DNA of 64,000 nucleotides, from contig CAYZWI010000005.1 in assembly GCA_964482205.1 (NCBI GenBank), positions 124,001-188,000 of the forward strand, given 5' to 3'. The stretch comes from JAZDGX01 sp964482205. Lineage in GTDB: Bacteria; Eisenbacteria; RBG-16-71-46; CAIMUX01; WJJG01. Under the pieces are notes generated by a model. That model was given only the letters and a program-made list of their open reading frames with translations. It was not told the origin of the DNA and ran no database searches. Position numbers and translations under genes: made by a program. Shown one piece after another: positions 8,422 through 16,219 of the stretch. Each line of letters begins with the position of its first letter. The first letter of the stretch is position 1.

Positions 8422-10578
8422 GTGTCGGCTTCGGATTCCCCGCTTCTGGCGCGAGTGGCGCTGCCTCTCGCGATCGCGCATCCGCTGCTCTATGCCGTGC
8501 CCGAGAATCTCGCGGACACGATCCGCCCCGGGCATCGCGTGCGCGTTCCGCTTCGCAAGCGAACGGCTTCGGGAATCGTCGTCGCGATCGAGCGCGAAAC
8601 CCAAGCGGCGGACGAGCGCGGGCCTCGCGCCCGCGACCTGCGCTTGCGCGAGATCGTCTCCATCGATCCGGAGACGCCGCTTCTTTCTCCCGCCTTGCTC
8701 GAGCTCGTGGCCTGGATCGGCAAGTACTACGCGGCGCCCATCGGAATCGTCATGGAATCGGCGGTCCCGCGCGCCGTGCTGCGCGCGCCGCGCAAGACCA
8801 AGCATTCGCCGAGCGAGGAGGTGGGGACGGATGAGGGCGGCGGCGAGGCTCTTCCTTCGCTGGAAGAGCCCAGCGAAGAGGCGATCGCCCAGGCTGCGGA
8901 GATCACATTGAACGAGGCGCAGGCGACCGCGCTTGCCGCCATCGTGGATGCCTTGCAGCAAGCGAACGGGCGGACCTTCCTGATGCAAGGAATCACGGGC
9001 AGCGGAAAGACGGAGGTCTACCTGCGCGCCATCGCGAGCGCGATCGAAAGCGGGAAGAGCGCGCTGCTGCTCGTTCCCGAGATCGCGCTCGGGACGCAGG
9101 TCGTGTCGCGAGTGCGGGGACGCTTCGGTTCGCTGGCGGTCGAGTATCACAGCCAGCTCACCCCCGTCGAACGGCGCGACGCCTGGTGGAAGGTGTTTCG
9201 CGGCGAGGCGCGCATCGCGGTGGGGGCGCGTTCGGCGGTCTTCCTGCCGCTCGTCGGGTTGGGGCTCATCGTCGTCGACGAAGAGCACGAGCCTTCCTAC
9301 AAGCAAGGCGAAACGCCGCGCTATCACGGCCGCGACACCGCGCTCGTGCGCGCGAAACTGGAGAAGGCGGTCACGGTGCTCGGATCGGCGACGCCCTCGC
9401 TCGAGTCGCGTTGGAATGCGGAGCAGGGCAAGTACGCGCGGTTGCTCATGCCGGACCGCGTGGAAGCGCGCAGCACCGCGCAAGTGACCCTGGTCGATCT
9501 GCGCGCCAAGGAGGAGACGGGCGAATCGACGGCGCGGACCGCGGAAGGACTGCGGATCGTCGGCGGCGCGGGCGAGGAGCGCGGCGAGCCGCTGTCCACC
9601 TACTTGCTCGACCGCCTGCGCGCCGTGCTGGCCGAGCGCGACCAGGCGATTCTCTTTCTCAACCGGCGCGGCTTTTCGACGGCGGTGCAATGCCGCGCCT
9701 GCGGGCGCGTGTTCGAATGCCCGCGCTGCAGCGTGGTGCTCACCTTTCATCGCGCCGAGGGCAGCCTGCGCTGCCACTACTGCGGCCACGAAGCGCGCAA
9801 TGTCGAACGCTGCGAGGGATGCGGCGGGCACGACTTCGCCTATTCGGGAGTCGGCACGCAACGGGTGGAGGCGTCTCTCGCGCGCCATTTGCCAGAGGCG
9901 CGCGTGCTGCGGATGGATTTCGATTCCACCCGGCGGCGCGGATCTCTCGCCAAGATGATCCGCGTATTCGAGAAGAAGGAGGCGGACATCCTGCTCGGAA
10001 CCCAGATGGTCGCGAAAGGGTTTGATTTCCCGGATGTCACCCTGGTGGGGGTCATTCAAGCGGACCGCGAGATGGGCTTCCCCGATTTCCGCGCGCAGGA
10101 ACGGGCCTTCCAATTGCTCACGCAAGTTGCCGGCCGGGCCGGGCGCGGAGACAAACCGGGCGAAGTCGTTTTCCAAACCTATCTCCCCGATCATCATGTG
10201 ATCACTACGGCCGGCCTTCAGGATTACGAAGCGTTCTTCCATCTGGAGATGGAGGAACGGCGCGCGCTGCGATATGCGCCCTTCGGGCGGATGGCCAATC
10301 TGCTCTTCGATGGGCCCGACGAAGCGGCGGTGGTGCGCAAGGCTTCCGCGATCGCGCAATCGCTCGAAGGGATCGCGGGATTGACTCTGCTCGGTCCGGC
10401 CCCGATGCCGCTCAGTAGATTGAAGGGGCAGTATCGCTGGCACCTGACCCTGCTCGCCACCCAAGCGGGGCGGCTGTCGAATGCGCTGCGCCAGGTCCTG
10501 GCTGCGGAGGAGAGGCCCGCATCCGGGCGCGGACGCGTGCGGGTGCAGGCTGACATGGACCCTGTCAGCATGCTTTAG
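8422..10578 (+). CDS. priA: primosomal replication restart helicase PriA
   Basis: A 718-residue PriA, a 3'-5' DNA helicase that reloads the replisome at stalled forks. An N-terminal DNA-binding domain (about 1-150) is followed by the helicase core with Walker A GITGSGKTEVYL (near 190), Walker B VVDEEHE (near 284) and GSATPSLES. The PriA zinc-binding insert with eight cysteines lies at about 424-470 (CRACGRVFECPRC, then CHYCG and CEGCGG). The helicase motif near the end of the core, TQVAGRAGRG, is intact. GTG start at 8422 with GGAG about 10 nt upstream. An acidic insert around residues 130-155 is longer than usual. Confidence 0.95.
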   Translation: MSASDSPLLARVALPLAIAHPLLYAVPENLADTIRPGHRVRVPLRKRTASGIVVAIERETQAADERGPRARDLRLREIVSIDPETPLLSPALLELVAWIGKYYAAPIGIVMESAVPRAVLRAPRKTKHSPSEEVGTDEGGGEALPSLEEPSEEAIAQAAEITLNEAQATALAAIVDALQQANGRTFLMQGITGSGKTEVYLRAIASAIESGKSALLLVPEIALGTQVVSRVRGRFGSLAVEYHSQLTPVERRDAWWKVFRGEARIAVGARSAVFLPLVGLGLIVVDEEHEPSYKQGETPRYHGRDTALVRAKLEKAVTVLGSATPSLESRWNAEQGKYARLLMPDRVEARSTAQVTLVDLRAKEETGESTARTAEGLRIVGGAGEERGEPLSTYLLDRLRAVLAERDQAILFLNRRGFSTAVQCRACGRVFECPRCSVVLTFHRAEGSLRCHYCGHEARNVERCEGCGGHDFAYSGVGTQRVEASLARHLPEARVLRMDFDSTRRRGSLAKMIRVFEKKEADILLGTQMVAKGFDFPDVTLVGVIQADREMGFPDFRAQERAFQLLTQVAGRAGRGDKPGEVVFQTYLPDHHVITTAGLQDYEAFFHLEMEERRALRYAPFGRMANLLFDGPDEAAVVRKASAIAQSLEGIAGLTLLGPAPMPLSRLKGQYRWHLTLLATQAGRLSNALRQVLAAEERPASGRGRVRVQADMDPVSML

Positions 10579-10603
10579 GGCAGCCTTTTCCCGCTCTCTT
10601 AAT

Positions 10604-10627
10604 GGGCCTGCGGCCTTGAATGGGTCC
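10604..10627. repeat. inverted copy of part of the 178-bp repeat
   Basis: The 24 bases at 10604-10627 are the exact reverse complement of 10754-10777 and of 10932-10955, which lie inside the two copies of the adjacent tandem repeat. The first pair could form a 24-bp stem enclosing about 126 nt. Confidence 0.85.
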
Positions 10628-10630
10628 GCG

Positions 10631-10986
10631 GGACCGGCGTGCGCAGAGAGAGAAACGGAAGGCGGAAGGCGCGCGCCTTGGTCGCGCTTCGCGCGCGACG
10701 AAGGAATTTCGCCAACGGCAGGGCGGGGCCGCGCACGGCGCGAACATCCCGTGGGACCCATTCAAGGCCGCAGGCCCTCGGCGCGGGTGCAAGGCTGAAG
10801 GGCTTTCGGGACCGGCGTGCGCAGAGAGAGAAACGGAAGGCGGAAGGCGCGCGCCTTGGTCGCGCTTCGCGCGCGACGAAGGAATTTCGCCAACGGCAGG
10901 GCGGGGCCGCGCACGGCGCGAACATCCCGTGGGACCCATTCAAGGCCGCAGGCCCTCGGCGCGGGTGCAAGGCTGAAGGGCTTTCG
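10631..10986. repeat. perfect 178-bp tandem duplication
   Basis: Positions 10631-10808 and 10809-10986 are identical over all 178 bases that I compared. Each unit starts GGACCGGCGTGCGCAGAG and ends AAGGGCTTTCG. The unit carries open frames on both strands rich in Arg/Ala, but none has a ribosome binding site and I do not regard them as genes. Perfect identity suggests a recent duplication or gene-conversion of an intergenic repeat element; the rest of the 10579-11227 gap holds only the inverted copy and the promoter of the next gene. Confidence 0.9.
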
Positions 10987-11081
10987 GGGCGGGCGCGCGC
11001 TGGGGTCGCCCTGTCGCGGGGGCGGACAAGGGGAGGGCTGCGGGGCCCGGTCGCGGGCGAAAATACCCGCAGTTGCCTGCC

Positions 11082-11111
11082 TTGACACTCGCGGCTTGAG
11101 CGGCATAGGCT
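11082..11111 (+). promoter_or_regulatory. putative sigma70-type promoter of the TPR lipoprotein gene
   Basis: A perfect -35 TTGACA (11082-11087) is followed at 18 bp by TAGGCT (11106-11111), a weak -10 that keeps the key T, A and final T. It sits about 120 bp before the start of the TPR lipoprotein gene. Confidence 0.5.
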
Positions 11112-11227
11112 CCTTCCTTCGGCGCAAAACCGTCGCATTCGGGTGTTCGCAAGCAGGCGCCGCTTTCAATGGCGGAATCGCGCGCAGAACGCGCGCAGCA
11201 CTGGAGATCTGCAAAGGAGACCTTCCG

Positions 11228-12499
11228 ATGAAGAGTTGTTGCCGACTTTGGGTGGGTGGTGCCGTCCTGGTTCTCGTCGTCGCCCTGGTGAGCTGCGGGA
11301 GCCAGTTTCTTTCGGGCGGAAAGCTGCATTACTCGCAGGGCCGGTACGACACCGCTCTGATGAATTTCCAGAAGGCCGCTGAAGAGCAGCCGGACAACGG
11401 CGAAGTGCATCTCTGGCTGGGCCGCGCGCTGGCCGAGCTCGAACGCGACGAAGAAGCGGTCGTCGAGATCCGCAAGGGGGGCGAGCTCGATCCTCTCCAG
11501 ACCGAGATGATGCAGAACACGCTGATTTCCTTCTGGAGCAAGCGTTACAACAGCGCCTTGCAGTATGCCCAGCAAGCGGCGGAAGAGCAGGACGAGCAGG
11601 CGCAGAGGGACATTCTGGAAAAGGCCCGCGAACGCTTCACCCGCGCGATCATCTTCGCGCCCGACAGCGTGCAGAACTACAGCAACCTCGGGAAGGTGCT
11701 CTATCAGCTGGGCGACATGGACCAGGCGATGGCGATGTTCGAGAAGTCGCGCACGATGTCGGCCGGGCGGCCCGACTTGCAGCGCTTCCTCTTCACGCTC
11801 TACAAGTACTTCGGCAGCCAGGCGTTGCAGATCGACGATGCGACCCGCGAGGACTACGAACGGGCGATCAAGTTGCTCGGCGATGCGGAGACCATTCCGA
11901 TGCCGCCCGAGGAAATGCTCGAGGTCGATTACAACATCGCGACCGCGTATTACGCGATGGCCGACAAGGTGAGCGACGAGGAGAAGCCCGGCGCTCTCGA
12001 CAAGGCCACCGAGTATTACTTGAAGGTTCTGGAGATCCAGCCCGACGAGCCCGATGCGCTGAAGACCTTGGCGTTCGTCTATTCCGATCGCAAGATGCAC
12101 AACGAAGCGATCGCGCGCGGCAAGCAGCGTTTCGATCTGGCCCCCTGGGAGCCGGAGCCGAATGTGTTGATGCATCAGCTCTACAAGGCGGCCGGCGACG
12201 ACAAGATGGCCAACGGCCACATCCTGCTCGCGCAAATTCTGCAGAACGGCGCGCGCCAGCCTGCGGGCACGGCGCGCACCGAGGCCCAGGCGGCGGGGCC
12301 CAGCTCCGATGCCGTGAAGGTGCTTCGCGATCGCGGAGAACCGCGCGAAGTCCGCACTTTCCAAGGCGGAGAATCTTCGTACTCGGCCTGGTTCTACTGG
12401 ACCGAGGGCAGAATCTTCCTCTTCCGCGCCGGGAAGGAGCAGGCACGCATCGCATTCAAGCCGGTCGGCGAGGAGCAGGTTCGCAAGATCATGGGCTGA
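11228..12499 (+). CDS. TPR-repeat lipoprotein
   Basis: A 423-residue envelope lipoprotein: signal peptide with lipobox VALVSCGS, then TPR repeats (GKLHYSQGRYDTALMNFQKA, QNYSNLGKVLYQLGDMDQAM, a third around TEYYLKVLEIQPDEPDALKT). TPRs mediate protein contacts, so a scaffold role in the periplasm is likely, but no specific partner can be named. The last ~70 residues (VREVRTFQGGESSYSAWFYW region) form a separate small domain. ATG at 11228 is preceded by AAAGGAGA; the frame stays open upstream through the tandem repeat, but that part is not a signal sequence. Confidence 0.85.
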   Translation: MKSCCRLWVGGAVLVLVVALVSCGSQFLSGGKLHYSQGRYDTALMNFQKAAEEQPDNGEVHLWLGRALAELERDEEAVVEIRKGGELDPLQTEMMQNTLISFWSKRYNSALQYAQQAAEEQDEQAQRDILEKARERFTRAIIFAPDSVQNYSNLGKVLYQLGDMDQAMAMFEKSRTMSAGRPDLQRFLFTLYKYFGSQALQIDDATREDYERAIKLLGDAETIPMPPEEMLEVDYNIATAYYAMADKVSDEEKPGALDKATEYYLKVLEIQPDEPDALKTLAFVYSDRKMHNEAIARGKQRFDLAPWEPEPNVLMHQLYKAAGDDKMANGHILLAQILQNGARQPAGTARTEAQAAGPSSDAVKVLRDRGEPREVRTFQGGESSYSAWFYWTEGRIFLFRAGKEQARIAFKPVGEEQVRKIMG

Positions 12500-12723
12500 T
12501 GCGACACCGTCCGCGGGCCGCTTCCGTTTACAGTGAAGAAGCATGCATGGGAGCCGATAGGATGGGATGGATCGGCCTCCATCATCGACTGCAGCGGGCC
12601 CCCATTGACGAGAGCGAGCGGAGCGCCCCTTTTCGTGAATCAGCCTGGGGCGCCCCCCTTATCGGGATGTTGTGCGCCGGCCGGGGCGAGGCCGGCGCCG
12701 AGAACGGGCCGGGGAGAAAGGCG

Positions 12724-12752
12724 TTGACACCCGGCGTGCGGCTCCGTAGCAT
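12724..12752 (+). promoter_or_regulatory. probable rho promoter
   Basis: TTGACA at 12724-12729, a 17-bp spacer and TAGCAT at 12747-12752 make a near-consensus housekeeping promoter. The next gene downstream on this strand is rho at 13083. Confidence 0.65.
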
Positions 12753-12850
12753 TTGGTTCGTGGGTGCGGTGCGGCACCTGGAAGTCAAGCCGACGACTCT
12801 CCTTGATTCCTGCCCTGTGCGCTTTCAACGGTAATTCATCGAAGCGCAAG

Positions 12851-12881
12851 GCCGGCCGAGTGTGTCACTCGAATGGCCGGC
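12851..12881 (+). promoter_or_regulatory. hairpin in the rho leader
   Basis: GCCGGCC (12851-12857) pairs with GGCCGGC (12875-12881), and inside it GAGTG (12858-12862) pairs with CACTC (12866-12870) around a TGT loop, with GAAT bulged. That gives 12 base pairs, mostly GC. There is no T-run after it. Long leaders ahead of rho are known sites of Rho autoregulation in other bacteria; a regulatory role here is inferred from position. Confidence 0.5.
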
Positions 12882-13082
12882 ATCACAGGGTCTACGGATA
12901 TGACTCTTTCGCCAAGCGTTTGACCGGCCGCGCACTCGCGAGAGCGGCGCGTTGCGGTACGGTTGCGGATGTGGCCACGCGCGCATGGCGCGGACCGGCG
13001 TGGCTCCCGCCCGCGGATTCCCTGCGCGGGTGATGGGGCCGCCCATACGACCCAAGACTGAAACGAGACAGGAAGCCCGATC

Positions 13083-14486
13083 ATGAGTCCGAGACAAAGC
13101 AAGACCCCGGCGCCGGAAGTGACGCGCGCGGAAGCGACCCGCGAGGAAGTCATCGTGGAAACTCCGGAGCCCACCCGAGCGGCGGTGCGTGAAGATTCCG
13201 AGGAAGCAGGGCCTCGGCCGAAAGGCGCCGAGAAGGGCCTCGACCTCACGGGAATGAAGAAGAAGACCATTGCCGAGCTGGTCAAGACCGCTCAGGACAT
13301 GGGCATTCAAGGGGCCTCGGGACTGCGCAAGCAGGAATTGATGTTCAAGATCCTCGAAGCCCAGACCCAGCAGAACGGGCTGATCTTCGCCGAGGGGGTG
13401 CTCGAGATCCTGACCGAGGCCTACGGCTTCCTGCGCTCGCCCGATTACAACTATCTGCCGAGCCCCGACGACATCTATGTCTCGCCCTCGCAGATCAAGC
13501 GCTTCGACTTGCGCACGGGCGACACGATCTCGGGCCAGGTGCGTCCTCCCAAGGACGGCGAGCGCTACTTCGCGCTGCTGCGCGTGGAAGCGGTGAACTT
13601 CGAGAGCCCCGAAGTCGCCAAGCAGAAAACCCTCTTCGACAACCTCACGCCTCTCTATCCGCTGAGCAAGTTCACCCTGGAGACGAAGTCGCGCGACATG
13701 ACTGCGCGGATCATCGATCTGCTCTGTCCGATCGGAAAGGGCCAGCGCGGTTTGATCGTCTCGCCTCCCAAAGCGGGCAAGACGATCATCCTGCAGAAAA
13801 TCGCGAATGCGGTTATCGAGAACCATCCCGAGGTGATCCTCATCGTGCTGCTCATCGACGAGCGACCCGAGGAAGTCACCGACATGGAGCGCACCGTCAA
13901 CGCGGAGATCATCAGCTCCACCTTCGACGAGCCGGCCGAGCGGCATGTGCAGGTGGCCGAGATGGTGATCGAGAAGGCCCGCCGTCTGGTGGAGCACAAG
14001 CACGATGTGGTCGTGCTGCTCGACTCCATCACGCGGCTCGCGCGCGCGTACAACACGGTCGTTCCCCACAGCGGCAAGATTCTCTCAGGCGGCGTGGACT
14101 CGAACGCGCTCCATCGCCCGAAGCGCTTTTTCGGCACGGCGCGCAACATTGAGGAAGGCGGCTCGCTGACCGTCTGCGCGACCGCGCTCATCGAGACGGG
14201 CAGCCGCATGGACGAGGTCATCTTCGAAGAGTTCAAGGGCACGGGAAACATGGAGCTCGTGCTCGACCGGAAGATCTCCGACAAGCGCATCTTCCCGGCC
14301 ATCGATCTCAACCGCTCGGGCACCCGCCGGGAGGAGCTGCTCCTCAGCGAGGGCGATCTCCGTAAAGTATGGATTCTGAGGAAGTTCCTGAGCGAGATGA
14401 ATCCCGTCGAGGCCATGGAGTTCCTGATCGAGAAGATGAGCCAGACGAAAACCAATCGAAAGTTCCTGGAATCCATGAACGGCTAG
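13083..14486 (+). CDS. rho: transcription termination factor Rho
   Basis: A 467-residue Rho, the hexameric RNA-dependent ATPase that ends transcription. After a charged N-terminal extension (about 1-50) come the Rho N-domain (KKKTIAELVKTAQDMGI), the OB-fold RNA-binding domain with YGFLRSPDYNYLPSPDDIYV, and the ATPase core with Walker A VSPPKAGKTIILQ (near 227), Walker B VILIVLLIDERPEEVTDM, and the Q-loop region DSITRLARAYN. The C-terminus ends in VEAMEFLIEKMSQTKTN. ATG at 13083 with a modest ribosome binding site. Preceded by a promoter and long leader, followed by rpmE. Confidence 0.97.
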   Translation: MSPRQSKTPAPEVTRAEATREEVIVETPEPTRAAVREDSEEAGPRPKGAEKGLDLTGMKKKTIAELVKTAQDMGIQGASGLRKQELMFKILEAQTQQNGLIFAEGVLEILTEAYGFLRSPDYNYLPSPDDIYVSPSQIKRFDLRTGDTISGQVRPPKDGERYFALLRVEAVNFESPEVAKQKTLFDNLTPLYPLSKFTLETKSRDMTARIIDLLCPIGKGQRGLIVSPPKAGKTIILQKIANAVIENHPEVILIVLLIDERPEEVTDMERTVNAEIISSTFDEPAERHVQVAEMVIEKARRLVEHKHDVVVLLDSITRLARAYNTVVPHSGKILSGGVDSNALHRPKRFFGTARNIEEGGSLTVCATALIETGSRMDEVIFEEFKGTGNMELVLDRKISDKRIFPAIDLNRSGTRREELLLSEGDLRKVWILRKFLSEMNPVEAMEFLIEKMSQTKTNRKFLESMNG

Positions 14487-14490
14487 GCGG

Positions 14491-14496
14491 TATACT
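14491..14496 (+). promoter_or_regulatory. putative -10 box (TATACT) for rpmE
   Basis: TATACT lies 5 bp after the rho stop and 70 bp before the rpmE start. A poor -35 (TGGAAT, 18 bp upstream) overlaps the end of rho. It would let rpmE be expressed separately from rho. Confidence 0.4.
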
Positions 14497-14565
14497 CGTT
14501 GCTTGCTTTGGCCGGCCCGGCGGTTGCGGGGCGAATGTGAACCGAAGAACAAAGGACGGACGGAC

Positions 14566-14844
14566 ATGAAAAAAGGCATTCACCCGAGGTACACGCTGAC
14601 GAAGATCACCTGCGTGTGCGGGAATGTGATCGAAACCCGCTCCACCATGGGCGGAGAAGTGAAGATCGAGATCTGCTCGAACTGCCATCCCTTCTTCACC
14701 GGGAAGCAGAAGCTCATCGACACGGCCGGCCGCATCGAGCGCTTCCGCAAGAAGTACCGCCTGGAAGAAGGCGCGGCGGCGGGCAAGGAAGGGCAAGAGG
14801 CCGCGCCCGCCGGCGAACAGAAGGGATCGGCCGCCGACCAGTAG
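14566..14844 (+). CDS. rpmE: 50S ribosomal protein L31, zinc-binding type
   Basis: A 92-residue L31. It keeps the zinc ligands Cys16, Cys18, Cys37 and Cys40 (ITCVCGN and ICSNCHPFFTG), so this is the zinc-containing (C+) form and not the zinc-free paralogue. The family core ends near residue 70 (IERFRKKY); the remaining Ala/Gly/Glu tail is an extension. ATG at 14566, preceded by AAAGGACGGACGG. A hairpin with a short T-run follows. Confidence 0.96.
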   Translation: MKKGIHPRYTLTKITCVCGNVIETRSTMGGEVKIEICSNCHPFFTGKQKLIDTAGRIERFRKKYRLEEGAAAGKEGQEAAPAGEQKGSAADQ

Positions 14845-14861
14845 ATCCGCGCGCATGTTCG

Positions 14862-14897
14862 ACCGCCCGGTTTCGTGAGGAGCCGGGCGGTTTGCTT
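14862..14897 (+). terminator. intrinsic terminator after rpmE
   Basis: ACCGCCCGG (14862-14870) pairs with CCGGGCGGT (14883-14891) across a 12-nt loop, followed by TTGCTTT. This is 17 bp after the rpmE stop, before prfA. Confidence 0.65.
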
Positions 14898-15002
14898 TGG
14901 GCGCGCGAATTTGTTGCCGCGCAAGCCGGGACCCCTTGGAACCATCGATGGCAAGCCGCTCGAGCCCGCCGGCAGGGTGGCTGGGAGAAGGAATCGCGAG
15001 CC

Positions 15003-16112
15003 ATGGGGCAAGAATTGTTGCGAACCTACGAGCAGGTGCTCGCGCGCCGCGACGAGCTCTCCACGCAGATGAGCGATCCAAAAATCCTGAAGGATTCGCG
15101 CGCGCTGCGCAGGATCGGACGCGAGCACGCGCGGCTGGAACAGCTCCTGGCGACGATGAGCGCCTATCGTCAGGCGCTGGAGGCGCGTGAAGAAGCGCGC
15201 GAGATCCTCTCGCATTCGGGCGACGCCGAGTTGGTGGCGCTGGCCAAGGCCGAGCTGCAGGAACTGGAAGCGCGCGAAGCCGAGCGCGAGGCGGAACTGA
15301 AGCAGCTGCTCGTGCCGCGCGATCCCGACGACGACAAGAGCGCGATCGTGGAAATCCGCGCCGGCACCGGCGGCGAGGAAGCGACCCTCTTCGCGGCCGA
15401 TCTCTTCCGTATGTACGGGCGCTTCGCCGAACGCACCAACCGCCGCCTCGAGCTCCTCTCGACCAGCCAGACCGATCTCGGCGGAATGAAGGAAGTGATC
15501 TTCCTCATCGAGGGCGAAGGCGCCTACGGCTCGCTGCGCTTCGAAGGCGGCGTGCATCGCGTGCAGCGCGTGCCCGACACGGAAGCCTCGGGCCGCATCC
15601 ACACCTCGGCCGTCAGCGTGGCGGTCTTTCCGGAAGCGGAAGAGGTCGAAGTGGAGGTCAATCCCGACGATCTGAAGGTCGATGTCTTTCGCTCCTCGGG
15701 CCCGGGCGGACAGAGCGTAAACACGACCGATTCGGCCGTGCGCGTCACGCATCTGCCCACCGGCATCGTCGTCCAATGCCAGGACGAGCGTTCGCAGTTG
15801 AAGAACAAGGCCAAGGCCTTGAAGGTGCTCTACGCGAAGCTCCTCGACGTACGCCGGCAGGAGCAGGAAAAGGAAATGACCGAGGCGCGGCGCACGATGG
15901 TTTCGACGGGAGATCGCAGCGCGAAAATCCGCACCTACAATTTCCCGCAAAGCCGCGTGACCGACCATCGCATCGGCCTTACGCTCTACAATCTTCCGCA
16001 GATCCTCGAAGGAAATCTCGAGGAGTTCATCGAGGCGCTGCACATCGCGGACACGGAGAGGCGCCTGCAGGCCGAGCCCGCTTCGGAGAGCAAGCCGCGC
16101 GAGCGCGAGTAA
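15003..16112 (+). CDS. prfA: peptide chain release factor 1
   Basis: A 369-residue class I release factor. The GGQ loop that triggers peptide release is present (SSGPGGQSVNTTDSAVRVTH), as are the class signature GTGGEEATLFAADLFRMY and the RF1-type C-terminal block STGDRSAKIRTYNFPQ...VTDHRIGLTLYNL, which marks it as RF1 (UAA/UAG) and not RF2. ATG at 15003; the frame continues upstream through rpmE DNA but is a shadow there. The matching GGQ methyltransferase prmC lies about 4 kb downstream. Because RF1 does not read UGA, it does not compete with selenocysteine insertion by SelB. Confidence 0.96.
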   Translation: MGQELLRTYEQVLARRDELSTQMSDPKILKDSRALRRIGREHARLEQLLATMSAYRQALEAREEAREILSHSGDAELVALAKAELQELEAREAEREAELKQLLVPRDPDDDKSAIVEIRAGTGGEEATLFAADLFRMYGRFAERTNRRLELLSTSQTDLGGMKEVIFLIEGEGAYGSLRFEGGVHRVQRVPDTEASGRIHTSAVSVAVFPEAEEVEVEVNPDDLKVDVFRSSGPGGQSVNTTDSAVRVTHLPTGIVVQCQDERSQLKNKAKALKVLYAKLLDVRRQEQEKEMTEARRTMVSTGDRSAKIRTYNFPQSRVTDHRIGLTLYNLPQILEGNLEEFIEALHIADTERRLQAEPASESKPRERE

Positions 16113-16219
16113 TGCGGTTCCGAGGAGTGCGGGGCCGAGCGCAACCGCCTGCGTAAGGGAGAGCGCGAAACTCGCGTTGGTAAGTGAGGGATCTTCGGCC
16201 AAGGGCTCAGGACGAGCGC

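Larger units (their letters stand above)
12500..13082. other. 583-bp gap: rho promoter and leader, possible upstream terminator
   Basis: No gene is convincing. An inverted repeat GCGCCCC (12623-12629) / GGGGCGC (12647-12653) with a 17-nt loop may end the TPR gene transcript. After it come the promoter at 12724-12752 and a hairpin at 12851-12881 (separate entries). Transcription from that promoter would give rho a leader of about 320 nt. Confidence 0.55.

Noticed and set aside
10620..11085. Small Arg/Ala-rich proteins encoded in the 178-bp repeats
   Set aside because: They occur on both strands in several frames, lack ribosome binding sites and only reflect the repeat.
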